A stretch of 64,000 bases of DNA from Bacteroidales bacterium UBA3844 (GTDB lineage Bacteria; Bacteroidota; Bacteroidia; Bacteroidales; Paludibacteraceae): assembly GCA_002392915.1 (NCBI GenBank), contig DGHQ01000033.1, forward strand, positions 1-64,000, read 5' to 3'. The notes under the pieces are model-generated. The model saw nothing but the letters and a program-made list of their open reading frames with translations, ran no database searches and was not told where the DNA came from. Positions 23,010-31,596 of this stretch are shown in pieces; the stretch's first letter is position 1, and every line of letters begins with the position of its first letter. The position numbers and the translations under genes were made by a program.

Positions 23010-23130
23010 AATAATATCTGAAAATACTAATTTTTGACTATTTTTAGTATCTATAAACACTAAAATTTACTTGTATTTAGTATCTCTAAACATTAAAATT
23101 GGTGTATTTTTAGTGTCTGCAAACACTAAA
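23010..23130. repeat. Tandem 33-bp dyad array upstream of ATPase copy 2
   Basis: Units begin at 23043, 23076 and 23109, exactly 33 bp apart. Each is a dyad of the type TTTAGTGTCTGCAAACACTAAA (the 23109 copy is perfect: TTTAGTGT and ACACTAAA). A degenerate fourth unit, matching 15 of 22 positions, starts at 23010 in register. 33 bp is close to three helical turns. No ORF is present. Confidence 0.88.
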
Positions 23131-23187
23131 TTGTACTAGTTTACTGAAAAATAGTATTTTAAGTATTGATGAAAATATGTGTTGAGA

Positions 23188-23769
23188 TTATTCGTTTTCT
23201 TTGTGTATATAGATTGCGTGGTCTCCTTTATCGTATTGATAATATTTTCCGTCAGATTTGATGCAGTCTAACTGGAAGTAGGCGCGGATATAATTGTCGT
23301 ATGGCATTATCGACACTTTCCACACTTGGCCGAGATTTGAAACGTCTCCGCTATTATATTTGGCATCTTTTTCATTGTTTGGAAGGGAAATATGCCATTC
23401 CGACATGTTTTCGCGTCCCCACCTGCCAAGATGATCCCATCTGTTTCCCCAACATGTGCTCCAGAAAAGTGGAAGTTTGGTGTTGGTGCTGAGTGTCGAT
23501 GACTGCTGTTTCAGATCATCAGTCAATTGTTTGATATCCGCCTCTACGTTGGCTGACTTATACCATAGCTCAAATCCAAAGTCGGTGTCAACATAGTTGG
23601 CTGGCTTTTTCACAGGCTCCATGCTTGGTGTGGGATGAAAGACAAAACCTGTGGAATCCTTTATCTGTGCTATCTTCTCTTTGTAGAGTTTATGCTTCAC
23701 CGAACAACAGGAAATAGTTGAGATGAAGAAAACAAGAAATATCAATCTGACTGCTGATTTGATTTGCAT
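23188..23769 (-). CDS. Hypothetical lipoprotein
   Basis: The 193-residue protein starts MQIKSAVRLIFLVFFISTIS and continues with a Cys-Cys-Ser lipobox. The mature part is hydrophilic with aromatic-rich segments (GFELWYKSANVEADIKQL, FWSTCWGNRWDHLGRWGREN). A C-terminal beta-like region (VWKVSIMPYDNYIRAYFQLD) follows. I recognise no family. It is likely anchored in the periplasmic face of a membrane. It is divergent from the TonB receptor gene at 23959 and transcribed alone. Confidence 0.65.
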   Translation of the reverse strand: MQIKSAVRLIFLVFFISTISCCSVKHKLYKEKIAQIKDSTGFVFHPTPSMEPVKKPANYVDTDFGFELWYKSANVEADIKQLTDDLKQQSSTLSTNTKLPLFWSTCWGNRWDHLGRWGRENMSEWHISLPNNEKDAKYNSGDVSNLGQVWKVSIMPYDNYIRAYFQLDCIKSDGKYYQYDKGDHAIYIHKENE

Positions 23770-23877
23770 AAAATGAATTTTTTATAAAACGACGGCAATT
23801 TATAAAAAAGAATGTAAATAAAACGACTTTGTAGTGATTAAATAATGGATAAGAGGATGTTTAGATTCATCCCTTTT

Positions 23878-23909
23878 TTTGCCTATCGACATAAAAATAT
23901 TTACTTTTG
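23878..23909 (+). promoter_or_regulatory. Promoter of the TonB receptor gene
   Basis: TTTG (23878-23881), 20 bp, then TACTTTTG (23902-23909) gives an excellent Bacteroidetes-type promoter. Transcription should start near 23914, giving a leader of about 45 nt before the ATG at 23959. Confidence 0.75.
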
Positions 23910-23958
23910 CACCACAATTTTAATTATATCTACATGTAAAATAAATAACTGACATTAC

Positions 23959-25899
23959 ATGAAAAAGTTTGCGATGTTGGGATTGTTGCTCCCACTTTAT
24001 GGTTATGCGGAAGCACATGAGACGAATGAAGGGATCACGTTGGCGGATGTTGTGGTGACTGGGACACGTGAGACGTCGGATATCCGTCATTTGCCGATGA
24101 CGGTGACTAATGTTTCCAGAAGCGAATTGGAGAAAAATGAGCAGACGAATGTTTTGCCGTCTGCAGTGATGAAGGTTCCGAGTCTGTTTGTCACAACCCG
24201 AGGAATGATGGGATACGGAGTGAGTGGTGGAGCTGCCGGAGGAATCAACCTTCGTGGTATATCAGGAGGCACTGGTGGTTTGCTTGTCCTTATTGACGGC
24301 CACCCTCAATATCAGGGTATTTTCGGACATCCTATTTCAGATTCCTACCAGACGATGATAGCGGACAGAGTGGAGGTGCTTCGTGGACCGGCTTCTGTGC
24401 TTTACGGATCAAATGCGATGGGTGGAGTGATCAATATTGTCACTCGAGGAATGAAGGAAGACGGTGTGAAAACCGACATCAACATCAGTGGCGGTTCGTG
24501 GGGTACGGCTCAGGTTGAGGCTACCAACAGAATAAAAAAGGGAAAGTTCAGCAGCACGGTCAGCGGCCAGTATGGAAGAAGCGACAACCATCGCCCACGT
24601 ATGGGATTTGAGCAGTATGGCGGCTATCTTAAGCTGGGTTACGATTTCAATGAAAACTGGAATATTTGGGCAGACGGTAATGTCACTCATTTCAATGCCT
24701 CTCAACCGGGTGCTGTGGATGCTCCGATGTATGAAGCTGACCAGTGGATCACCCGTGGAGTGGGGACATTGGCGTTGGAGAATCATTTCAAACATACGAA
24801 TGGACGTATTTCCGTCTACGATAATTTTGGAAGACATAAGATCAATGATGGATATGCGGAAGGTGCTAAACCGCAGACTCGATTCTTCCAGTCGAAAGAT
24901 GCTTTGATGGGAGTGTCTATGTATCAGAGTGCTGAGACCGAAGATGGATCTCGCTTCACATTGGGCTTCGATTACCAGAATATTTATGGCGACGCATACT
25001 ACACTTCACGTGAGACTGGTGAGGTGTTGGAGACGAAGAACAAGCAGAGTGCGGAGGTGCGCAACCATGAGGTGGCAGGATACGCAGATTTCCGTCATGA
25101 CTTCAGTAAGGTGACGGTTGATGCTGGTTTGAGAGTCGATCATCACTCGGTGGCTGGACTAGAGATGATACCTCAGTTTGGTGTGGCTTATCGTCTAATC
25201 CAATCGGGTACGGCTAAGGCTATGGTAAGCAAGGGATTCCGTAATCCGACAACGAAGGAAATGTATCTGTATCCACCTTCAAATGAGGATCTTGAAGCAG
25301 AGCGTCTGTGGAACTATGAGTTGTCGTGGAGTCAGCGTCTGAATTTCGGAAAGTATACGGAGACGGATTCTGTCTACTATCATGAAGAACTTGTTTCGGT
25401 AGAGAAAGAAAAGTATTTTCATGGAATTACTTACGGAGTCAACTTATTCTATATGAAGGCTGACAATATGATCCAGACTGTTGCGAAGAAAAACGTCAAC
25501 ACAGGAGAGTTGGAAAACTGGGGCGCTGAGGCTGAATTGTCGTGGACAATAAAGGAACATTGGGGAATCAGCACCAACCATTCTTGGCTGCATCAGGAAA
25601 ATAAACTTGTGTCAGTGCCTACATACAAAGGCTATCTTGGTGTTGATTGGTATTCGAAAAAACACAAATGGATGGCATCCGTCGGTTTGCAACAACTTGC
25701 TGGATTATACACGGCAGTAGGCAAGGATGAGCAGAAAGAGAACGTCACATTGCTTAACGCGACAGTGAAGTATAATCTCAACAAGTATATCTCACTATGG
25801 GCAAAAGGCGAGAACTTGCTTGCACAGGAATACGAAATCCTAGCAGGTTATCCAATGCCGAAAGCCACAGCTATGGGAGGGGTGAAGGTTAGTTTCTAA
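23959..25899 (+). CDS. TonB-dependent outer-membrane receptor
   Basis: The 646-residue protein has a signal peptide (MKKFAMLGLLLPLYGYAEA), an N-terminal plug domain (VVVTGTRETSDIRHLPM, INLRGISGGTGGLLVLIDGH, and VEVLRGPASVLYGSNAMGGV), and a C-terminal beta-barrel (SKGFRNPTTKEMYLYPPSNED). The last residues KVSF fit the terminal barrel strand. It imports a ligand across the outer membrane using TonB energy. The size is that of iron, heme, cobalamin or copper type receptors rather than SusC. No carboxypeptidase-like N-terminal domain is present. No cognate ABC transporter is next to it, so the ligand is not told by context. Confidence 0.93.
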   Translation: MKKFAMLGLLLPLYGYAEAHETNEGITLADVVVTGTRETSDIRHLPMTVTNVSRSELEKNEQTNVLPSAVMKVPSLFVTTRGMMGYGVSGGAAGGINLRGISGGTGGLLVLIDGHPQYQGIFGHPISDSYQTMIADRVEVLRGPASVLYGSNAMGGVINIVTRGMKEDGVKTDINISGGSWGTAQVEATNRIKKGKFSSTVSGQYGRSDNHRPRMGFEQYGGYLKLGYDFNENWNIWADGNVTHFNASQPGAVDAPMYEADQWITRGVGTLALENHFKHTNGRISVYDNFGRHKINDGYAEGAKPQTRFFQSKDALMGVSMYQSAETEDGSRFTLGFDYQNIYGDAYYTSRETGEVLETKNKQSAEVRNHEVAGYADFRHDFSKVTVDAGLRVDHHSVAGLEMIPQFGVAYRLIQSGTAKAMVSKGFRNPTTKEMYLYPPSNEDLEAERLWNYELSWSQRLNFGKYTETDSVYYHEELVSVEKEKYFHGITYGVNLFYMKADNMIQTVAKKNVNTGELENWGAEAELSWTIKEHWGISTNHSWLHQENKLVSVPTYKGYLGVDWYSKKHKWMASVGLQQLAGLYTAVGKDEQKENVTLLNATVKYNLNKYISLWAKGENLLAQEYEILAGYPMPKATAMGGVKVSF

Positions 25900-25923
25900 T
25901 CTGAATATCTGAACATAAATATG

Positions 25924-25967
25924 AAGATACGGGATGAGGCAATCGTCGCATTCCGTATCTTTTTATA
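25924..25967 (+). terminator. Terminator of the TonB receptor gene
   Basis: AAGATACGG pairs with CCGTATCTTT around a 20-nt loop that adds ATG/CAT pairing; a T-run follows. A TATTTTTG box at 25966-25973 overlaps its tail and may start the next gene. Confidence 0.7.
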
Positions 25968-25997
25968 TTTTTGTGAGACGAATAAGAAACTGCGTTT

Positions 25998-26897
25998 ATG
26001 ACCTACGAAGATGTATTTGAACTTGCTGTCTATGATTCAGGTGTGAGAATCAACAACGTCGGAGATCTCGATAATCTGGAGCGTAAACTTGTTGATAATC
26101 ACAAAAATTGCAAGAGCACCGTCGGCTTGAAGGAGATCGACGAATGGGTGCTCGACACGATTGAGGAAGATGCTGTCTGTGCGGATTTCAATGAGGAGAT
26201 TATAAGAAAGGCTCTCTCCCTTGGCTATTATCCGATGTCGATGAAGAAGATGGTGACGACGGAGGATGAATTGATGACGTACAGAGATCTGCTTTCGAAA
26301 GTTGTGAAAGCGAAGGGCGGGGTGTATGCGTGGCGGTATTTTATGACGATCCGCCATCATCTGAAGAAGATGGTCATAGATTTCAATGAGTTCAAATTTC
26401 CCAAGAAGACGCGAAGATATGTGCGCCAACAGTTTGGCGACTATACTCTTACATTCAATAAGAATTTTGATTTATGTGCTGAGACTCTCATCGCTCAATA
26501 TGAGGAGACGTGGGTCGTGTCTCCTTTGCTCGACGTCTTGAAAAATATTCATGATAATCCGGACAACGAAGTGAGTGTGGACAGCGTGGAATTGTGGCGT
26601 GGCGACGAATTGGTGGCTGGAGAACTTGGTTTCATCACCCATAACGCCTATGCCAGTCTGTGTGGCTTCCACATTGAAGACAACAGTGGCACAGTGCAGA
26701 TGGCGGCGTTGGGCATGTGGCTTAAAGAGAACGGTTTTGCCTATTGGGATCTCGGTATGGAGATGGACTACAAATACGTCTACGGGGCAATATGTATGGG
26801 GCGACGTGCGCAGAAAGAATATTACGACAGATTGGCATCCTCACGTCGCATCTTGCCGAAAGAGGAGATAAAAATAAAAGATCTGATAAAAACGTAG
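25998..26897 (+). CDS. Leucyl/phenylalanyl-tRNA-protein transferase-like (Aat family)
   Basis: The C-terminal half of this 299-residue protein follows the Aat pattern: FNEFKFPKKTRRYVRQQFGD (cf. the L--F---K-LRR--R segment), LTFNKNFDLCAETLIAQYEE, TWVVSPLLDVLKNIH, VELWRGDELVAGELGFI, and FAYWDLGMEMDYKYVYGAI. Aat enzymes add Leu or Phe from tRNA to N-terminal Arg or Lys, tagging proteins for ClpAP. The N-terminal 110 residues (EDVFELAVYDSGVRINNVGD) replace the short usual start and are unique to this subfamily. The motif GSFPMG of E. coli Aat is represented here by GYYPMS near residue 76. Function in this organism is inferred. It may be transcribed alone. Confidence 0.6.
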   Translation: MTYEDVFELAVYDSGVRINNVGDLDNLERKLVDNHKNCKSTVGLKEIDEWVLDTIEEDAVCADFNEEIIRKALSLGYYPMSMKKMVTTEDELMTYRDLLSKVVKAKGGVYAWRYFMTIRHHLKKMVIDFNEFKFPKKTRRYVRQQFGDYTLTFNKNFDLCAETLIAQYEETWVVSPLLDVLKNIHDNPDNEVSVDSVELWRGDELVAGELGFITHNAYASLCGFHIEDNSGTVQMAALGMWLKENGFAYWDLGMEMDYKYVYGAICMGRRAQKEYYDRLASSRRILPKEEIKIKDLIKT

Positions 26898-27060
26898 GGG
26901 CGATCCATTGTGGTTGCTGGAAAATTCACAATTCATAATTCATAATGCGTAATTATCGCAGATGAATACACCCCAATTACGCCGTTAGACGTTACATATT
27001 GGTAGAAAATATGATGATGGGGGTCATTCATTACCTCGTTAGAGGTTATATTTTAATGTT
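26893..27060. repeat. Repeat-bearing gap (GTAGGGGCG and ATTCATAA words)
   Basis: The gap holds GTAGGGGCGATCC (26894-26906), ATTCATAATTCATAATGCG (26932-26950), and then two similar small dyads, CGTTAGACG (26982-26990) and CCTCGTTAGAGG. No ORF is visible, nor a clear terminator. Confidence 0.45.
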
Positions 27061-27071
27061 ATTTGCATTTT

Positions 27072-27362
27072 TTATGGTTCAAGTTCCTTCGCAAACATCA
27101 AATCCAATTCCGTTTGAGGAAACGGACATGACTCCTGCAGCATCTTAGCCTTATAGAATTGGTCGCAAGCCCTCTCCACGGAATCCTCCTCAAAACATTT
27201 GAAAAGCATCTCTTTCAGTTCATCCAGATGTTTGGCGTCGGCATCCGAGAATTTGCCGCACTCTTTATAACTCATTTTTTTAGACGGACGTATATCGTGG
27301 TAGTAGTACGACCATACAAGGAATCGCATACATACGTCCGGGGTCATTATTATTTCTTGCAT
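27072..27362 (-). CDS. Small hypothetical protein downstream of the R-M system
   Basis: The 96-residue protein (MQEIIMTPDVCMRFLVWSYY) is acidic, rich in Cys and aromatic residues, with DADAKHLDELKEMLFKCFEED as a likely helix. It has no signal peptide and no family I recognise. It follows the gene at 27364 by 1 bp, so the two are translationally linked. It is the last gene of a four-gene run headed by the methyltransferase. A role in the restriction-modification island is possible but not shown. Confidence 0.55.
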   Translation of the reverse strand: MQEIIMTPDVCMRFLVWSYYYHDIRPSKKMSYKECGKFSDADAKHLDELKEMLFKCFEEDSVERACDQFYKAKMLQESCPFPQTELDLMFAKELEP

Positions 27363-27363
27363 A

Positions 27364-27639
27364 TTATTTGGTTGATATGTTTTGGTAGTATTCCATTAAC
27401 GCTTCTTGTGCAAATTTAGTTTCTAATAGAGCAAGTTCTTCTTTGATCTGTTTTTTATCTCCATTAAACTCTTCTTCTATTATTCTCATGTCACTTTCAC
27501 AAACTTCATCATCTTCTAGGAATCTTGATAGAATATCATCCCATAAAACATCGTCTCGTGAACTATAATTGGGAAGATACGTTTCAATAAAATTCCATAA
27601 AGAATGGTAGGAATCATAGTCGTTTGAGAAACTGTTCAT
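27364..27639 (-). CDS. Small hypothetical acidic protein downstream of the R-M system
   Basis: The 91-residue protein (MNSFSNDYDSYHSLWNFIET) is strongly acidic with a helical C-terminal half (NGDKKQIKEELALLETKFAQ). It has no signal peptide and no recognisable domain. It begins 23 bp after the restriction endonuclease stop and is followed 1 bp later by another small gene, so all four probably share a transcript. The acidic, helical character would suit an inhibitor or control protein, but this is inference only. Confidence 0.55.
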   Translation of the reverse strand: MNSFSNDYDSYHSLWNFIETYLPNYSSRDDVLWDDILSRFLEDDEVCESDMRIIEEEFNGDKKQIKEELALLETKFAQEALMEYYQNISTK

Positions 27640-27662
27640 GATATGGTTATAATAAAAGTCAT

Positions 27663-28382
27663 TTACTTTTTAGGATAATTCTGTACAATATTCTGCCATA
27701 GTGGAATACTTAACGTTTTTTTATAGTATACATTATATGCAGTTTCAACCTTTTGTTTCCAATTTAGTCCAATTGCTGCTGTGTTTGGGTATGTTTTTAT
27801 AACAAAATCTAGTGCGGACAAAAAGTCTTCCAAAGATTTGAATGTGTCAAAATCAGTATTTGGTGAATACCAGGTTGCTGGTCTCAAATTGTAAATGACA
27901 TTCTTTTTGTATTGAACCTTTACTGCCCATTTTGCACTTGGACAACTGATTTCCCAAACTTTCTTCAGCCAAACATTGTTGATTGTGATAACGCCGGTTC
28001 CCATATCCATTTTATACTCAATCAAAAGATAATTAGATTGAAGTTTCCATGGCTTGTCCATAGCATCAGAAATATATGACATAAAATTGCCTATGTCGAA
28101 ATTAGGACTTCCTGTAAAAGATTTTATTTCCAACCAATCGTCATTTGTCGCTGTGGAACTCAACCAGAAATCAGGAGAACTTTGAGAATGGTTGTATATA
28201 TGGTCGATATTATTTTTTGTCATCCATTTGTCTAACCATTCTTCTAAAATATTGCCTACAACATTATTCTGTTGAACTGTTATGTTGAAATTTGATAATT
28301 TAAATGAGATTTCTCCCTGATTATTGTTGTTCAATTGTTGTTTTAACAAATTGAAAACATCTGTTGCATTGTATTTAGCCAT
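27663..28382 (-). CDS. Type II restriction endonuclease, NgoBV/NlaIV-like
   Basis: The 239-residue protein starts MAKYNATDVFNLLKQQL and has SPDFWLSSTATNDDWLEIKS, a PD-x(n)-(D/E)xK catalytic core (Asp in PDF, Glu and Lys in LEIK). FDIGNFMSYISDAMDKPWKL and TINNVWLKKVWEISCPSAKW resemble the NgoBV family, which cuts GGNNCC; that specificity is inferred from remembered family features and not shown. Its ATG lies inside the 3' end of the methyltransferase gene (8-bp overlap), so it is translationally coupled to it. This order makes the methylase before the nuclease. Confidence 0.7.
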   Translation of the reverse strand: MAKYNATDVFNLLKQQLNNNNQGEISFKLSNFNITVQQNNVVGNILEEWLDKWMTKNNIDHIYNHSQSSPDFWLSSTATNDDWLEIKSFTGSPNFDIGNFMSYISDAMDKPWKLQSNYLLIEYKMDMGTGVITINNVWLKKVWEISCPSAKWAVKVQYKKNVIYNLRPATWYSPNTDFDTFKSLEDFLSALDFVIKTYPNTAAIGLNWKQKVETAYNVYYKKTLSIPLWQNIVQNYPKK

Positions 28383-30192
28383 TTTTTATTGTGTTTAATA
28401 ATCTGTTTGCGACTGCTTTAATAACCGGAACTACTACAGTATTGCCCAAAAGATCGAATCCATCTTTTTCCGTAATGTCAAATTTCATTGTTTCTGGATA
28501 GCCAAAGAGTCTTAATCCTTCTCTTAATGAGAGTTTTCTTATCCCATTTCCATCTGGCACATAAAGATGTTGCATATCTGTAGCTACTAAAGTAGGTGCT
28601 ATTCCTTTCGGATCCAAAATCTCATTTACTTCAAAAGATAATTTGCCAGCAACGATATTGTATCCTTTTTCCTTACTGGTATCAAATTCTCGTCGAGATG
28701 TAAAGACTTCTCTGCCATTGGGAGTTATTGCCTTTGAAATAATTTTTTTCTTTGGATACTCATATCTAAGATACCCCAATTGGGTTAAATGAATGAGCAT
28801 TTTATTTAATTTGTTACTTTTGAAGAAAGTAGATATTTGTTTTTCAGTTAGAGGCATTCCATCCATCCATTCGATTTGCCATTCTTTTGCCCATTTTTTC
28901 TTTCTTCTTTCGGTCATTATTAGGCTCATCAATTTTTTCTCCTCATTGCTAAGATGACCTTTCATTTCAATATCCCAACTATGAATGTTACTTTGCCCAC
29001 CTCTTTTGTCTTTGATTGATTTGCCAATCAAATCATTTATGGAGTATATGGATAACAGTTTTTTTACAAAAGGTGATTTGGAAATTTCCTTGTTTTTATC
29101 CAAAATGTCTTCAAGGTTTTTATGAATAGGATTAAAATTTTCTAAGTCTATTTTGCCTTTTAATGAACCTACGATGTAAATTCTTTTTCTTTCTTGAGGA
29201 ACCCCGAAATCTTTAGAATTAAGCAATCTAAAATTAACATTATAACCTAAAGCAATAAGATTTCCAATAATAATTTGCAACGTTTTGCCGTTATCATGAT
29301 TGATCAATCCTTCTACATTTTCAAGGATGAATCCTTTGGGCTTTTTGTCTTTTAATATACGTTCAACATCAAAAAAAAGTGTTCCTCTTGTGTCTGCAAA
29401 ACCATCTCTGTTACCTGCAGCACTAAATGCTTGGCAAGGAAATCCAGCACACAGAATATCGAAATCGGGAATGTTTTGTGTTTCTATTTTTGTTATGTCT
29501 CCACTAATTGTATCTGTTGGATGATTGTCTTTTAGAACTTTTATAGCATGAGGCTTTATTTCTGATGTGAAGACGCAAACTGGCTGTATGCCATTTTCAA
29601 TGGCTGCTTGTTCTAATCCACAACGTATTCCTCCTATTCCAGCAAATAAATCAATGAAGCGAAGAATTTTTTCTTTGGGTTTCTTCAACATTTGTTGTAT
29701 TGGTTTTGTAGAATCGATATGTCTCGCTACAAAATCCCCTGTGGCAACGATTGGCATATTACCTATAGAAGTTTTTGCGTTTGCTGAAGACATGAGTTTT
29801 TCTATATTCAAAGGCTCTGCTTGAATTTCTTCACCCAATAAGAAAACAATATATTTTCCTTCTGGATTTGGATATTGCATAGATTTCATATCCTCTTCAT
29901 TTTTTATTGAAGAAGAAATGCAAGGAAATAGATGATATCCTTCCGAAGGATTTATGTGATTATATAACAAAACAAAATCTGGGCAGAATTCTGACGTAAA
30001 TCCTCCTTTTCGAGATTCAAATAGATTTTCATTGTATCTAATGTTGTATAAAGTCTCGAATCGATAGGGATTTTTACCTATGATCCAATCTAATTGATTC
30101 TTTTCTGCTCTATATGTTCCAAGCAGAAATGTAGAATCTTTATAATCTACAAACTTTATCTTTTTCGATGTGTTATCACTTCCTTTTGCCAT
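28375..30192 (-). CDS. DNA (cytosine-5) methyltransferase with N-terminal extension
   Basis: Start ATG 30192 (MAKGSDNTSKKIKFVDYKD) is preferred to a TTG at 30201. The 605-residue protein carries the C5 motifs: FIDLFAGIGGIRCGLE (I), DILCAGFPCQAFSAAGNRDG (IV, catalytic Cys), ILENVEGLINHDNGKT (VI), DFGVPQERKRIYIVG (VIII), and LSLREGLRLFGYP with LLGNTVVVPVIKAV (IX-X). The target recognition domain lies between VIII and IX. A 180-residue N-terminal domain of unknown type precedes motif I. It protects host DNA from the adjoining endonuclease. A TATTTTTG box at 30199-30206 is only 7 bp before the ATG. Confidence 0.93.
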   Translation of the reverse strand: MAKGSDNTSKKIKFVDYKDSTFLLGTYRAEKNQLDWIIGKNPYRFETLYNIRYNENLFESRKGGFTSEFCPDFVLLYNHINPSEGYHLFPCISSSIKNEEDMKSMQYPNPEGKYIVFLLGEEIQAEPLNIEKLMSSANAKTSIGNMPIVATGDFVARHIDSTKPIQQMLKKPKEKILRFIDLFAGIGGIRCGLEQAAIENGIQPVCVFTSEIKPHAIKVLKDNHPTDTISGDITKIETQNIPDFDILCAGFPCQAFSAAGNRDGFADTRGTLFFDVERILKDKKPKGFILENVEGLINHDNGKTLQIIIGNLIALGYNVNFRLLNSKDFGVPQERKRIYIVGSLKGKIDLENFNPIHKNLEDILDKNKEISKSPFVKKLLSIYSINDLIGKSIKDKRGGQSNIHSWDIEMKGHLSNEEKKLMSLIMTERRKKKWAKEWQIEWMDGMPLTEKQISTFFKSNKLNKMLIHLTQLGYLRYEYPKKKIISKAITPNGREVFTSRREFDTSKEKGYNIVAGKLSFEVNEILDPKGIAPTLVATDMQHLYVPDGNGIRKLSLREGLRLFGYPETMKFDITEKDGFDLLGNTVVVPVIKAVANRLLNTIKNG

Positions 30193-30198
30193 ATATCG

Positions 30199-30206
30199 CA
30201 AAAATA
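30199..30206 (-). promoter_or_regulatory. -7 box for the R-M operon, leaderless layout
   Basis: The minus strand reads TATTTTTG, ending 7 bp before the methyltransferase ATG (30192). If used, the mRNA would start at or next to the start codon. No -33 TTTG is at 18-21 bp. Confidence 0.4.
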
Positions 30207-30324
30207 CAAAAAAACAAGAATTGTTCTAAAAAATGGCTGATTATCTATATCTATTTTCTTTTGCTTAATGTAGAAACTTCCCAAGAACCATAATCATCAG
30301 CTTTTTTACTTGCTATTCAAAAGA

Positions 30325-30352
30325 AAAGCGAAGATTTTCATCTTCGCTTTCT
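30325..30352 (-). terminator. Terminator of the argR-GNAT-argG operon
   Basis: AAAGCGAAGAT, loop TTTC, ATCTTCGCTTT is a perfect 11-bp hairpin. On the minus strand it is followed by a T-rich tract. It lies 28 bp past the argG stop. Confidence 0.88.
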
Positions 30353-30377
30353 ATAAATATATTAAATGTTCTTTGCT

Positions 30378-31586
30378 TTAGATGTCCTTTGCATCGTCTG
30401 GGTGGTTTGTGTAGAACACTCTCAAAGGAACTGAAGTCACCTTGATGAATCCCTTAGCGTCCTCGCTTGTCCAACCCTTGTTCATCTCACCATACTCTCC
30501 AAACTTAGTCTTAACCAAGTCGTCCTTAGAATCAACACCTACTGTTGAGAATGTGTATGGACGAAGCTCAAGAATAACCTCTCCGTTTACGTGGCGCTGG
30601 CTCTCCTGAAGCATTGCCTCGATGTCACGCATCACTGGCTCAAGATACTGACTTTCGTGTAGGAACATTCCGTACCAGTTGGCAACCTGATCCTTCCAGT
30701 ACTGCTGCCACTTAGAAAGTGTGTATTTCTCCAAGAACTTGTGAGCTCCGATGATTACCATTGGCGCTGCAGCCTCGAATCCTACACGTCCCTTGATACC
30801 GATGATTGTGTCACCTACGTGCATGTCACGACCGATACCGTATGCACATGCGATCTTCTCTATCTCCTGGATAGCTGCTATCTTGTCTGTGTATTCTTTT
30901 CCGTTAACCGAGCAGATTTCACCCTTCTTGAAACCAATCTTCAAACGCTCGCTTCCTGTCTTAGTCACCTGCTTCAAGTAAGCAGTCTCTGGCAAACCTT
31001 CGCGAGAGTCAAGGATTTCACCTCCACAGATTGAAGTTCCCCAAATACCTACGTTGTAAGAGTATTTCAACTTAGTCCAGTCTGCTGCGAAACCATGCTT
31101 GTTCAAGTAGTCGATCTCATACTGGCGAGTAAGAGCCATATCACGAGTAAGAGTGATGATCTCTACGTTTGGAGACATTACCAAGAAAGTCATGTCGAAA
31201 CGCACCTGGTCGTTGCCGGCACCTGTTGATCCGTGAGCAATCGCGTCGGCACCGATCTCATTAGCATAGCGTGCGATAGCCATACCTTGGAAAATACGCT
31301 CTGATGATACAGAGATTGGGTAAGTACCGTTTCTCAATACGTTACCGAATACCATAAATTTCAAGCTCTTGTCGTAGTATTCCTTTGTTACGTCAAGAGT
31401 GACATATTTAACGGCGCCCAATTTGTAGGCGTTCTCCTCGTTTTGTTTTAGTTGCTCCTCGCTGAAACCACCTGTGTTAGCGCAAGCTGCATATACATCG
31501 TAACCTTTCTCTTTGGCAAGGTACATCACTGTGAAAGATGTATCCAAACCGCCGCTGAATGCTACTACTACCTTTTTGTTTGCCAT
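30378..31586 (-). CDS. argG: Argininosuccinate synthase
   Basis: The 402-residue protein starts MANKKVVVAFSGGLDTSFTV, the PP-loop ATP pyrophosphatase motif SGGLDTS. AIAHGSTGAGNDQVRFD and GIWGTSICGGEILDSREGLP are conserved ArgG segments. It joins citrulline and aspartate with ATP in arginine synthesis. It is the third gene of the argR-GNAT-argG operon (10-bp gaps). In many Bacteroidetes argC and argD follow argG; here a terminator and then a restriction-modification island follow. Confidence 0.97.
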   Translation of the reverse strand: MANKKVVVAFSGGLDTSFTVMYLAKEKGYDVYAACANTGGFSEEQLKQNEENAYKLGAVKYVTLDVTKEYYDKSLKFMVFGNVLRNGTYPISVSSERIFQGMAIARYANEIGADAIAHGSTGAGNDQVRFDMTFLVMSPNVEIITLTRDMALTRQYEIDYLNKHGFAADWTKLKYSYNVGIWGTSICGGEILDSREGLPETAYLKQVTKTGSERLKIGFKKGEICSVNGKEYTDKIAAIQEIEKIACAYGIGRDMHVGDTIIGIKGRVGFEAAAPMVIIGAHKFLEKYTLSKWQQYWKDQVANWYGMFLHESQYLEPVMRDIEAMLQESQRHVNGEVILELRPYTFSTVGVDSKDDLVKTKFGEYGEMNKGWTSEDAKGFIKVTSVPLRVFYTNHPDDAKDI

Positions 31587-31596
31587 TTTATTTAGC

